DNA of 64,000 nucleotides. Origin: Tenodera sinensis (lineage: Eukaryota > Arthropoda > Insecta > Mantodea > Mantidae). Numbering within the stretch: position 1 is the first letter of the stretch; the number at the start of each line of letters is the position of its first letter. The stretch spans positions 108,014,904 to 108,078,903 of the forward strand of contig CM060968.1 in NCBI GenBank assembly GCA_030765045.1, written 5' to 3'. Position numbers and translations under genes: made by a program. Positions 45,280-56,069 of this stretch are shown here, one piece after another. Below the pieces are notes generated by a model. It did not search any database, was not told the origin of the DNA, and saw only the letters and a program-made list of their open reading frames with translations.

Positions 45280-45645
45280 CCTATGTTAATCCATTTTCGT
45301 TTTTTTTTTTCTTTCCACCCGCTTTTCCTCTTCCTGGTTGGTTGCCATTGACAGCGTTGTTTCGGCCATCACTCATCTTCGGCTCTTAATGTGTTACAAC
45401 CATTTTAACTTCTCAATTATTTCAGTTATGCCATCTTCTGCCTCCATTGTGTTTCTACTTTTCTTATTTCTTCTAATTTTGACTTTTTGACACTCCTGCG
45501 TAAATAATCCATTTCTAGGACTACTAGTGTATTCCTGTTGTAATTGATGATTGTCCATATATTGCAACAGAGTTCATTAATGTTTTAACAATATATAGTT
45601 TGTCTTTCCAAATACACTTATCCCACCACATAGCATTTAAGGATA
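45280..45645 (-). pseudogene. LINE ORF2 C-terminal remnant
   Basis: Minus-strand pieces in the right order but different frames: CIWKDKLYIVKTLMNSVAIYG (about 45640-45580), the pre-C-terminal block that normally reads KxxIYKTLxxPVxxYGSETW. Then GITEIIEKLKWL-HI (about 45430-45390), and WPKQRCQWQPTRKRKSGWKE (about 45375-45310), equivalent to the usual WPKxxxxWxPxGRRKRGRP. The order and spacing fit a LINE C-terminal domain of a family distinct from that at 11.2 kb. Several frameshifts are needed, so it is a fossil. Confidence 0.6.
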
Positions 45646-45999
45646 TTATTTTCCGGCTCAGTCTGAGTCTATGTTTTGTTCTCTTTGCCTATACCTTCAA
45701 TGTTACCCACTATTATATTTCATTTGTTTCACTTGCTTTATTTGTTTTCCTTCTTCCAACATTAAATTCTCTCTTTCATTGCCATTTATTGCCAAATATT
45801 CTGTTTTTGTAAATTCAGTATAAGAACCCCATGATTCATGTGTTTTTCAACCTTTTTATCATAAATTCCGTATAAAATTTGTCTTGCACTAAAACCAGCT
45901 GGTTATCGTCAGGTTTTAGTGTCAAAAAATCTATTGCCCATTAGAATGCCCATACCTTTGCAGCTTCGTTTTCGAGTAAAGTAAAGGAATGGGAGTAGG
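45646..45999. other. T-rich stretch, possibly continuing the LINE fossil
   Basis: No further motif can be read upstream of the LINE remnant with confidence. Confidence 0.3.
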
Positions 46000-46455
46000 A
46001 ATAGCAGAGATACAGAGGGGGTTCGGCACTGTCTCCAAGGTGGTGCCCCCAGGAGGAAGGATGAGGTGAGAGGAGACACCGAACCCTAATGTTTGCCAAC
46101 TTTGATAACTCCTCGAGGTCTTCCCCGTTCCCCTTGACGGGGCCTAACGCTCAGGTATGCCGCCCCCCATAACCCACCGACATCGAGGGACGGAGAGTTC
46201 CTTTACCGAGTGCATATCATCTCTGACAGTGACAGTTCTGACTCTAAAAGGACCAAAGAGATGAAAAATGAATGAAATTATTAACTGAAATAAAGACAGG
46301 AAATTCGGGGAATGTAATTATCATTCCCAGCAATCACCTAGTGACCCGGGGAAGCCCACGAAAACCCCATGTTTTAGGAAGGTCGGCCATGGAAATCGAA
46401 GCCACGACTTTCCGAATGCGTGCCTCCCACGTTATCGCAGAACGACCTTGCTGGG
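46000..46455 (-). mobile_element. Composite SINE (S3-like)
   Basis: Minus-strand head near 46440-46380 with CGCATTCGGAAAGTCGTGGC and TTCGATTTCCATGGCCGACC, then GGGGTTTTCGTGGGCTTCCC. The tail has CCTCTCACCTCATCCTTCC, matching the 53690-54110 copy (CCTCTCACCTCAGCCTTCC). Confidence 0.65.
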
Positions 46456-47186
46456 AATGATTCTACTATTAATATGCTATTTCCCAAAGATCGTGAATTC
46501 CTAACATACATTTTGTTTCAGCAAGAGCACAATGAAGACAATTCTATTGAGTCGTCATCATACTCTTGCTGCTTGTGCCAGAATCATCCACCAAGATTGT
46601 GCCAAATAACATTGTGTGCTGGTTAACATACATTTTACCCATGGGAGCACGTGAGTTTTCCCTAGGTTCACAGAAAATCGCAACGGTGATTTAAAAAACT
46701 GCTCCAGAGCCAGCAAGTTCGTATGTACATACTCTTACAAAGAAGAAACTGGCTGCTGACAGAACTTTTTCTCGCAATATCGGAATAATCGGAGATCAAA
46801 TGCTTGCACTTTAGTGTTACAGCTTTTGCAGAATGTGCATAAGCCTCATGACAACGCTCGTTCATACACTGCCAACTTTGCAGCAGTACGCCATTGTTGC
46901 TAGGATACATGGAACATTTGCCTTCCACCCTTGCGCAGTTTGCGTCTTTAGTACGTAGGAAGAAACATAGGGGGACAGCGGATATTTCTATGTTCGTATT
47001 ATTCAGCTTATTTGACCGTTTACCCAGACCTATGACTACGACAAGGTTTGGACGGGAGACATCAGCTCGGCTGAAATCTTTTGTGCCTTTGAATCCCTTG
47101 GAGAGAGGGAAAAGGTGAAGGTAAGGGTGACCGGACGAAGAGAGATGAAGTAGAGGGTAGATTCCCTAACAGCTACAGGATGAAAC
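46456..47186. other. No recognised genes
   Basis: Moderate GC; frames of 68-86 codons on both strands lack similarity to anything I know. Confidence 0.4.
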
Positions 47187-47198
47187 ACCTCCCTCCTC

Positions 47199-47444
47199 GG
47201 CGGCGCCGTGGCCGAGCGGTTAGCGCGCTCGCCTACCACCTAGGCGGCCCGTGTTCGATCCCAGGGACCCGCATGTGGTATTCGTGGTGGACGAAGCGGC
47301 GTCAGGGCGGGTTTTCTCCGGGTGCTCCGGTTTCCCCCGCCATCTCATTCCACCGGTACTCCATCTTCATTCCATGTATCATCAGTGTCACCGCCTGTGG
47401 TGCCGTAGTAGTAAAAGCGGGCGTTAAACACTACAACAACAACA
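47199..47444 (+). mobile_element. tRNA-derived SINE (class S1) with perfect target duplication
   Basis: Head CGTGGCCGAGCGGTTAGCGC and CGGCCCGTGTTCGATCCCAG, body GGTGCTCCGGTTTCCCCCGC, end GCGGGCGTTAAACACTACAA followed by AAC units. It is flanked by an exact 12-bp duplication ACCTCCCTCCTC at 47187-47198 and 47445-47456. Intact boxes and duplication suggest a fairly recent insertion. Confidence 0.92.
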
Positions 47445-47575
47445 ACCTCCCTCCTCCCAAAAGCAAATTGGACTTGTCATTTGTCACAGTATACAGACAA
47501 CGTGCGAGCTATTAACGCTATGCCCATCGGCACGATGCTTTATAGCCCATGTCCGTCACATTGGTGAAAAAATTG

Positions 47576-47740
47576 GCGGCACTGTGGCCGAGTGGTTAGA
47601 GCGCTTGCTTCTGACAAAGATGGATTGGGTTCGATACCAGGTGACCGCATGTGGGCTTTTGGTGCATGAAGCGGCGTCTGGTTCAGTTTTCCCCGGGATG
47701 TCCAGTTTTCTCTACCATTCAATTCAGCAACTGCTCCATT
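47576..47740 (+). mobile_element. SINE class S1, diverged copy
   Basis: CTGTGGCCGAGTGGTTAGAG and GGGTTCGATACCAGGTGACC head, then CATGTGGGCTTTTGGTGC and CCCCGGGATGTCCAGTTTTC. Beyond about 47740 it no longer follows S1; a GGGAGGGATTCGGGGGCGC block to about 47900 may be part of another retroelement. Confidence 0.7.
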
Positions 47741-48053
47741 ACTATTATCTTTCTACAAATTTTGCCATTGTTTCATATCTTCCTCGCTCTCATATCCGGT
47801 TACCATTCCTGGTCCTCGGCCCACAATTCTGTTCCCTGGTTTCAAAGGCCGCATTCACCTGCCGGGAGGGATTCGGGGGCGCTAACCACCTCCCCCAACT
47901 GCACCTTCGGTCTGCATGGACTGTTATACCAGGGAGTTTAGTTTGTTTAATGGCGAAACAACTATGAAAATAGGTGGACTGGTTTTTGAAATAACCCTCC
48001 CCACATAGAGATATATGGAACTCTCTTTCTAATATTAGTTTCGACTGAAAAAC

Positions 48054-48797
48054 TATTACTTTCACTACTACGTGCAGTAAGTAGGGAAAGCATGGCATTC
48101 GACCCAAAACTTCGATGTCGAGATTTCATCGGAAATGCATGTTCTGAGGCTCCACGAATCCAAAAAGAGCAGCCTGTGTGCCTCTGTAACTAACTTAACT
48201 CAAGAACGAAAACTATATTAAAGACCAAAGTTTGTATTTAAGTTTAATATGTTTCAAGGATGGGACAGAAAGACTTTGTAGAAAATTCCTCCATCCTAAA
48301 TTACCCTTTATATGGATATTTTTTTAGAAATGTTTATTTTCTCAAAAGTGGCTCTCACGATTTTGATTAAAATGTTCAAGACATTTTATGGCAAATGAAA
48401 TTTATATTTTGAATTTTCTGGCTAGAGCCAATGTAGTGCTGTTTACCCTCGATGACTTTTGCATAACTGGTAAATCGTAAGAGATAGACCAAATCACAAA
48501 AAATGTAGCTTTCATTCAAACACACAATTTATATCCAAATGCATTTTTGTTGTGGATTGAACCATTTCGCAGATTTGGAAGGTCGTTATTCACTTTATTT
48601 CTTGGCATTTCAAAGTATTAAAAGATTTGACTGTCACTCAAAGCAAATTCCCCTTACACCTACAAGAAAATGAGCAATGAGATAAATAATTTCTGCAAAT
48701 GTTTATCTCGACTAACATGAAGATAGATGAATACGTGCTTGTAAGAATAGCTAGTACAAGAGAAAGTCATGTGAGTGCAACACACCAGATTGTTTTT
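48054..48797 (+). mobile_element. Family M element, shortened copy
   Basis: ACTTTCACTACTACG start, most internal anchors, GAGAAAGTCATGTGAGTGC end. It lacks part of the GT slot and the segment after CGCAGATTTGG. Confidence 0.8.
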
Positions 48798-48868
48798 ATA
48801 GTTTATGAAGCCGTAATTGTATTTATGAGGGTATTTTGGATTTATGTCGAGGTGACAGGTTTGTGGTG

Positions 48869-48893
48869 GGCAGGCAGGCAGGCAGGCAGGCAA
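48869..48893 (+). repeat. (GCAG)n short tandem repeat
   Basis: About six GCAG units. Confidence 0.9.
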
Positions 48894-49650
48894 GTGTATG
48901 GTCATCATAGAAGTTCTGCAATATTCAGGTCACATGTGTAGCTATCCATGCATTTATGCAGAGTAGTGACGTGTCATCAATTTTCTCTGTGTATTATATA
49001 CGTTTGATTTATGAGGTGCACGGGAACTGTCGGTTGGTACATTTTCCCAAGCCAGACGTTGGCTGAGTCATATTTAGGTTAGCTGGGAGAAGCAGTCGGG
49101 AATCGATCCGTGTACCCCCCCAAGCATTTCCCCCCCTCTCATCCCCCACTACCATTGCCCGGTGCTTGAGTTTGCATCGGGATAGAATGGAGGAACTGCA
49201 TTGACCTTCTTGATGGTATGGTAAAGGCTACATACATACCTGTACGTGTGGAAATGCCAGACACAGTGCTGCCGACCGTGAAATATCACTCGTGCCAGGC
49301 TCTGCCAACTATTTTAGTATTCAGGTAAAAGGTTAAAGCGAGTCAAGTGCCTCAGGTTCGACCCTCGTAAAATGTTTATGTGCTCCGTGGTTGCCAGGTA
49401 GTAACTTGAAAATATGCATAAGACTTAGCCAGAGTTTTAATTTTATGACTTATTTCAGAATTGCATATTTCATAACTTTACATTCTCCGCCGAATTATTA
49501 GGTCACACGTTATAAATTCCGTACCAATGATGTTAGCTTCTTAATTACCTTTGTGGTTTTGACCTTTTTTCATTCGCCTCAGCTGCTCGTATTTTGTAAC
49601 CGTAGTTGGCAACTGGGGTCCTGGGACAAATTGGTCTTAATATTAACTCA
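48894..49650. other. No recognised genes
   Basis: Includes a C-rich run near 49115-49150 and a B-box-like CAGGTTCGACCCTCG near 49350, possibly a worn SINE. Otherwise unrecognised. Confidence 0.35.
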
Positions 49651-50510
49651 TTTTTACTTTCTCTACTGCTGAGTAGGAGAAGTATTGCATTCCACCCAAA
49701 AATTCGATGTCGAGATTTCACCGGAAATATATGTTTTGATGTCCCCTAAATAAAAAAAAAAAAAAAAAAAAAAGCATTTTTGGAAAAAGGTCCGTGTGTG
49801 TGTCAGTCTGGACAACATAACTCAAAAACGAAAAATCGGTTAAAAACCAAAGTTAGTATTTAAGTTTAATGTCTTTCAAGGATGTGACACGAAGATTTTG
49901 AAGAAAATAGCGCCACCCTAAACTACCCTTTACATGGAAAATTTTTCGAACATTTTGATTTTCTTGAAAATGGCTCTAACGATATTGATTAAAATGCCAT
50001 ATGTTTGAGATATTTTTATGACAAATGAAATGTATATTTTGAATTTTCTTGCTATAGCCTATGTAGTCCTGTGTTGTCTGAATGAGTTTTGAATAACTCG
50101 TAAACCATAAGAGAGACAAGATCTTACTACACAAGAAATGTAGATCTTGCTAAAATACACTATTTATGTCTCAATAAATTTTTTGTAGAGTAAACCATTT
50201 CGGGTATATTTCTTGTTTTGTGTGCCAGTTTCAGAAAACAGAACTTTTGTGCAATGGAACATCGTTGTTAATTTTTTATATGTTAAGCGTGCAAAGAGAA
50301 CGGGATCTCAAAGCTTTAAAATATTTGACTATCGCTCAAAGTCTACTGTATTGCAATATTCCCCTTGCACATACAAGGAAATAAGCAATAAGATAATTTG
50401 TATAAATATTTATCTCAACTAACACGAAGAAGAATACAGGAATAGGAGTTTGTAAGATTGGTTAGTACAAGAGTAGAGAAAGTCATGTGAGTGAAACACA
50501 TCAAATTTTT
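49651..50510 (+). mobile_element. Family M element, full-length copy
   Basis: CATTTTTACTTTCTCTACTG start, GAGTAGAGAAAGTCATGTGA and CAAATTTTT end. It has a 24-A run at 49750. It directly abuts the next M copy. Confidence 0.88.
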
Positions 50511-50840
50511 ACTTTCTTTACCATGTACCTAGTTGGCAGAGGAAGAATTGCATTACAAAATTTCGATACTGATTGCTTGTTACGAAGCGCTCTGAATTCC
50601 AGAAGAGCGTGTCTATAAAGTTTCCACCATGTAGTGGACAAATACCAAACTTGGTATACCAAAATACGGCACAAAGATGTTTCAGAGAATCCCTCGTATC
50701 AAAATTTCTTTTACATGAAAAAGTTTAAAAATGTTTCGTTTTCTTAAGTGACTAATGATTTTGATTTAAATAGTGTATGACATATTTTGTTATAGATAAA
50801 GAGGCACATTTTTTTAAAAACTGGACACTATAAAATTAGA
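50506..50840 (+). mobile_element. Family M element, divergent copy joined tail to head
   Basis: Starts with the same TTTTT that ends the previous copy, then ACTTTCTTTACC. Later anchors CCAAACTTGGTAT, GGCACAAAGAT and AATGATTTTGATTTAAA follow in M order. It belongs to a clearly older subfamily. Confidence 0.65.
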
Positions 50841-50867
50841 CGTGTAAGTGCAGATGTTTTGATAATT

Positions 50868-51075
50868 ATTGGTACCTTAGTATATGCCCACTTTAGTGTG
50901 TTAGCTGTTTTTCTCTAAGGTTTTCCCCACAACGAATCACTAATTTTACTACCTGATGCTTTTTTGCATGGTCGTAATTGCGGTGCGAAATGAACAACTC
51001 CTGACGTGTAGACTATCTGTTTTTCTTCACATCTTAATGCGTGACCTACTGGGCTAGGTAGCGACAGCTCATTGG
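50868..51075 (+). repeat. Dispersed repeat R2, copy 1
   Basis: Shares GTGTGTTAGCTG/GCGTGTTAGATT, TTTTCCCCACAACGA, TTACTACCTGATGCTTTTTT and GACCTACTGGGCT segments, in order, with 58378-58590. Both lie just downstream of a family M copy. Confidence 0.6.
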
Positions 51076-51274
51076 CCTTGCAGAAAGCACAGGAATTAGT
51101 TTTCGGTACACCATTCAAAATGTAGCAAATATTAATGTGATATTGTCCACTGCAGTGTTCTCAATTACTAGTAAAATATCTGCACTACGCTGCATGTTGA
51201 CTTTAAAATTTCATACCCTTTCTATGCAACCGGGAAAACAGCTGAATATAGACGGGCTGGCTTATGATCGACGA

Positions 51275-51570
51275 AGTGTTTAATAATCGATTCATTAATA
51301 CGGATAGCGTGGAAACGGCTCATACCACAAAACAATTATTAAAATAACTTCTGGTTTTAAAGAGATCTAGATTTTTGTTTCGTCTATCGCTTATGGTGTG
51401 TTTGAGTTATACAAGATTATACAAAATTCCTTCAGAGTAAAAAGAACCCGCAGGCTGTTCCCAGGAAATTCAAGATAAACATTTTATTTGTCATGTAAAT
51501 ATCTTTAGCATATTGTAGACATTTTAATTAAAAATGCGTATGCTATTTTTGAGAAATTCGTTTTCGGGTG
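51275..51570 (-). mobile_element. Family M element, degenerate internal copy
   Basis: Minus-strand anchors: ACATTTTAATTAAAA, TTATTTGTCATGTAAATATC, CAGGAAATTCAAG and GTTTTAAAGAGATCTAGA correspond to M in order. Confidence 0.45.
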
Positions 51571-51879
51571 GTGCCGGATTCCAGTCCTGTTCCTCCGCCC
51601 ATTAAGATCTTGGATTTTATCGTGGTTTTGCCTGGTCCTGCAGAATGCTGGTTGATTTATCATCTACACTTCCTTCCCATTATTCTATTTCCTTCTCATC
51701 TTTCAGATGTGCTTCTAGATTTCTGGGAGTTTGGCGGTGCCGGACAGTTGGCGCTGAATCTTGCTCAAATGAAAGAGTACTTCCCTTAGAGGACTGCTGG
51801 GTCAACTGGTGGTTTGTGCGCATGTGTGTTAGCAAGTTTAGAATGGCGAAAATTTTGGGGTCTTAAAATTCACGTCAGT

Positions 51880-52155
51880 GGAAAAAACGATCAACCCCAC
51901 GTTGAAATTCGAAACCTACAAACCTGTGTCAGTGCTTCAGTACGGTAGCCAGACTTGCATAAGTGGAATGGAGGTTGCGGCTGAAAGCCCAAGAACATTT
52001 AAATGGAGATGGGGAGGGTACATGGCCAGAATGGCTCAAAATAGGTCTGCTTACGGAACGACAATGTGGGATCTGAGATTGAGTAAAGGAAACAGAGGAC
52101 GATCACGTCAGAGATGGACACAAAAATTTAATGAAGTGATGGTGATCCTTTGACA
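51880..52155 (+). pseudogene. LINE ORF2 C-terminal remnant
   Basis: A 91-codon frame containing LQYGSQTCI, then KWRWGGYMARMAQNRSAYGT, MWDLRLSKGNRGRSRQRWTQ and KFNEV. This matches the C-terminal block of RTE/CR1-like insect LINEs, which usually reads KWKWAGHVARM--RW---TxWxPxxGKRxRGRPxxRW. The HVARM histidine is now tyrosine. The RT proper is not recognisable upstream. A short 3' region follows, ending in an A-rich stretch near 52350. Confidence 0.75.
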
Positions 52156-52904
52156 GGAGTGGCAAGAGACAGCTGAACAGAAAGGTGAAGAGGTTAGTGT
52201 GTTTGTAAACTATCATACCAATTAATTCCAGTACGGAAATTCACAGGAACTAGCTTATTCTTTGAATCCCATAGGGTTAGCCCCACAAGCTGTGGGAGGC
52301 CCTTGGAATTCTTTGTTGATGATTTAAAACTATAAAAAAGAAAAACAGGAAGGAACAGCTACAGAATCCACTGTATTATAAGCTCACGTTTTCTTCACTT
52401 TAAGAGTCTTTCCTTTTCCACCAACTTCCTGCTTAAAATACAAGCGACATAGTTACACGTTTCTCCAAGTTGCTCTCTTTTGCATTTATTGATGTTTCTT
52501 ATGCTTATCCCTTTTCCATTGCAAGATTCGGAGCAATGTTGCATCTAAACTGAACCATTTTCTTGAATTTTATGACCCACGAGATGGGTTCAGAATTGTA
52601 TCTTATTTCTTATTGCAGCACGTTTCTCAGAGCATTTTTTTGTATTTCCACAGTATTTACCTTATGTTGAAGCATTTCCTGAAACATCTTTCAGTTCGCA
52701 GCTTCCTTTTCAACTCATGTTTACTGAATGCCAAGTTTTTCATTTACTCGGTATGCATAAATCAACGCCTAGGTCAAGGTCCTTGGGGGTACATAAGTCT
52801 GTTTCACCCCCTCGATGTGGGCCCTACATTTTTGTAAATAAGGGTGGTGGAATGTCACTGTATTTAAAATACTGAATTGAAATTGTAAGGATTTTCAGCC
52901 CTTC

Positions 52905-52908
<4 letters not shown>
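52156..52908. other. No recognised genes
   Basis: First about 200 bases are probably LINE 3' tail; the remainder is AT-rich without recognisable motifs. Confidence 0.35.

Positions 52909-52995
<87 letters not shown>
52909..52995 (+). repeat. (GT)n microsatellite
   Basis: 87 bases of perfect GT. Confidence 0.98.
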
Positions 52996-52997
<2 letters not shown>

Positions 52998-53056
52998 GTA
53001 CTTTCATTTATATAGAGGCCCTTTTATTGATGTGTTTAGAGTAACACAAGGTGAAA

Positions 53057-53082
53057 CTGTTTGACGTGTTACACTCACATGA
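53057..53082 (-). mobile_element. Family M 3' tip
   Basis: GACGTGTTACACTCACATGA equals the M tip on the minus strand. The rest of M is displaced by the SINE that begins at 53083. Confidence 0.55.
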
Positions 53083-53545
53083 ACCGAGCGAGGTGGCATG
53101 TGCGAGTTACGTTCGGATTCGATTCCCCGACCAACCACTCTGACTTGGGGGCTTTTCTGTTTTCCCCTTGTCACTAGGAAAACACTGCGGTAGATTCTCT
53201 TCTCCATGAATTCCTTTCCCTTCCCTTGTCATCTTTCAGGTTTGGTTGGTAGCGCGGTATGTTTCGGCGAATGCGGACAGGTGACACAGTTGCTTGCGCT
53301 CCGGAACCTCTTTCCTAGCCCTCCTGGAAGTTGCTGCCCGGGCCTCAAGGGTCGGCTTGTCGCCCTCTCCCTGGGTAGAGGAAACACTTCGGCTGCTCTT
53401 CAAGTGTCAATATCTGTAACTGATTGGGACTTCTGTATGTCTCTGGGCTCGCTAGCTCCGCTCTCTGACAAGTCTACGGTCTCACTTCGCCTCATCCCTT
53501 CCCGCTTGACGGTGGTGATCTTTTGCGGGAGTTATCCTCCACCGT
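53083..53545 (+). mobile_element. Composite SINE (class S3)
   Basis: Head ACCGAGCGAGGTGGCATG with TTCGGATTCGATTCCCCGAC, then GGGGGCTTTTCTGTTTTCCC. The core CCCTTGTCATCTTTCAGGTT and TTGGTTGGTAGCGCGGTATG follow, then TTGCTGCCCGGGCC and TCTGACAAGTCTACGGTCTC. The body matches 43822-44300 although the head differs. Confidence 0.8.
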
Positions 53546-53689
53546 TACCACATACTCATGAATTTTGCTATCTAGTAGCCTTAACTTTTATATATTTTCA
53601 ACAAACTACTGTAAGAATTATTTTATCACCTGATTCACGTTGAGCGAGACAAATCGCGCGTTTTTTTCGAGTCAAACTTGAAGATCTTT

Positions 53690-54110
53690 TGTACCTATGC
53701 CCTTTGTGGAGTACACGCCGAAGGAAGGCTGAGGTGAGAGGAGGCACAGGGAGTCACGACAGAGCAGATGTCAGGGCCCCTACCATTTACAGATTGAAAT
53801 TTCTCTGGTGGCGTCTAGTACAACTGGCCTCCTGCTATGTTACACATCCCGCAAGGAATTCGGAGACCGCAGATAAACCCCGCCCAAGGACGAAGGTTTA
53901 CAGAGTGGATATTCCTGGCTATATTTCCTGCCGAAACCCCCGCTCATACTTACTACCCTAAAAGAGACCAGACAGATGAAGGGTGAAAGGTGAACCTACC
54001 CCAGCGGCCCGAGGAAACCCTCGAGAAAACCCATGATTCAGGTAGGCCGGCCTTTGAGATGGACCCATAACCTCCCGAATGCGGACTTCAGACATTACTA
54101 ACTCTTGAGC
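53690..54110 (-). mobile_element. Composite SINE (class S3), opposite orientation
   Basis: Minus strand: GTCCGCATTCGGGAGGTTAT head, ATGGGTTTTCTCGAGGGTTT, CTCTGTAAACCTTCGTCC and the end CCTCTCACCTCAGCCTTCC. It forms a head-away pair with the previous SINE. Confidence 0.65.
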
Positions 54111-54724
54111 GTAGAATTAAATACGCCAAGTACTTCCGTAGATTCGTATCAATCGCGAGTCAAAGAAATTGCCTACTACACAAGGTGTTCTGCCTGAACG
54201 TCAATCTTTTACGTCGTAACAACAGACGGTGTTAGGCCCAGCACCAAAACCTCTTTCGTATTGTGTTTTGTTTGTTAATATAAAATATGTGAAGTGGGAT
54301 GCCTGTTGCTATCGCAAGCAGAAGTCAGCATGTATTTGTTAATAGTGTGTTGTGAATGTAAGCAAAATAATAAAGGCTAATGTTTTTAACTGCGAAGCAC
54401 ATCTACGATATATCATTATGTCGTTAACATATTAGTACTCTTGTCACCATACTTGCTAGGCAGCTTCTCCACCACATGCACTACGTTATCTCCTTCCCCT
54501 TAGAACTAATATTCCCTGCAAATAAATTGACCAAAGCAATAACATAATTGCACATTATGAAATAAATTCTCAATAGTTTCATTCCGCATTTCGTTGTAGG
54601 GGGATAGAGGAAGCCGAACTCGTAATCAGATGTTTGAAACCGAGGGGTTTGTATTTCGCAAAAAAATTGGAGAGCATTAGCACTTAAAGGATGACAAAGG
54701 ACTGTAAAGTTCAAACCAAGAATA
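54111..54724. other. No recognised genes
   Basis: AT-rich, frames under 80 codons. Confidence 0.45.
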
Positions 54725-55130
54725 AGGGATGTCTCGGAAACGGCTGATGGTACAAAAAGTGTTATACTATATGGATTTATCTTTTAAAAGTACTTTACAT
54801 TTTTTATGAATATGTATTTGCCTATTTCATATGTTTTACTCGCTGTACAAAATTAAACAAAATTCGTTCAGAATGAAGAGAACCAAATGACCTCGTTGTC
54901 GACGGGCCTTTTCACTCATTCACTCACTCATTCACTCACTCACTTACTCACTCACTCACGCACTCACTCACTCACCCGCTCGCTCACTCGCTCAATCCAG
55001 AATGAAGAGAGTTTCATGGGCTGTTTCCAGAAAGCTGAAGATATGCATTCTATTTCTGAAATAGGTATCTTAAATATCGTAATCATAATCTCTATAGCCA
55101 TATAATAGTGTTTTCTATTGGTAACAAAAT
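54725..55130 (-). mobile_element. Family M element, degenerate, split by a SINE
   Basis: Minus-strand M anchors lie on both sides of 54882-54997: CCATTTCGG-like AGCCGTTTCCGAG near 54730, then CAGCCCATGAAAC and AGATACCTATTTCAG at 55015-55070. The copy is an old variant like 51275. Confidence 0.5.
54882..54997 (+). mobile_element. SINE (class S5) tail with CACT expansion and target duplication
   Basis: AAATGACCTCGTTGTCGACG and GGCCTTTT, then about 70 bases of CACT-type tetranucleotide repeats. It is bounded by a perfect 13-bp duplication CAGAATGAAGAGA at 54869-54881 and 54998-55010. It is 5'-truncated to the last part of S5. Confidence 0.85.
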
Positions 55131-56069
55131 ATTAAACCGCCTCTGCCACGCTCAGCTTCTCACCTTTTACCTGTAAGGAATGCCTTCCAGCCATCCAGAT
55201 AAACTGCTTCCGTGCTCCTCCCCTTTCGCCAATCACCGAGGTCTAATCTTAGTTCATAAGCGAAAGCTAACTTCAAACATATACGAGATTGGCACACTCA
55301 GAGCTGGTGTAGAAGAAAGGCGATATGTTTCTGTAAACATAAATAAAAAATAACACTAGAGCAATACGAAAGCATTGGTGTTTTTTCATGAACTTCATTG
55401 CACACGATGTCCGTGCTTTTGTATTTATCAAACATTTGGAAACGGCCAGAAAAAAATTTTACATTTTTAGCAGGTTCCTCGTACTAGCTACCTGGAATTT
55501 CAAACAAATTACATCCATGAACTGTCACGTAGCATTTGTTAACAATATTTATTTAGTACCTTCACTTGTTTTCTTTTATTTAAAATTTACCACTACAACC
55601 CATATGTCACTACGTCATATTTACATCAAGGGACAGTTCGCATTTTGTGAGCCTTCCTATATGTATGGGGTTTCACTGTTATTTTGTCATACGGTATGTC
55701 TTCGTGAAAACCATTAAACTACAAAGTCATACCTTTGGGACTTTCGGAGTCCAAAATGTAATAATACCTTACTAGTCTGTGGGAAGTTTAATCGAAAAGC
55801 CTGATATATTCATATCCAAGCATTATTATCAATAGATATAATTATTTGAAAGCTAAATAAGCTTTGCATTCAGAAATAATTTAAAATACACATAGAATTT
55901 GTAGCTAAGAGGTGGGTATTTTAATTATTTTCGGATTAGTCATTTGTGTGAAACACATACTGTTTAAATTTTAAAATACTTGACAACTTAGAATTTCTAC
56001 TTATATTAAGTTTTGCTATTCAAATTTTAATGCATCAGTCGTCGAATTGTATTTAATTAATTATTATCG
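55131..56069. other. No recognised genes
   Basis: AT-rich. A 109-codon ATG-started frame at 55388-55717 (+) has no similarity that I recognise and no supporting signals. Confidence 0.4.
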
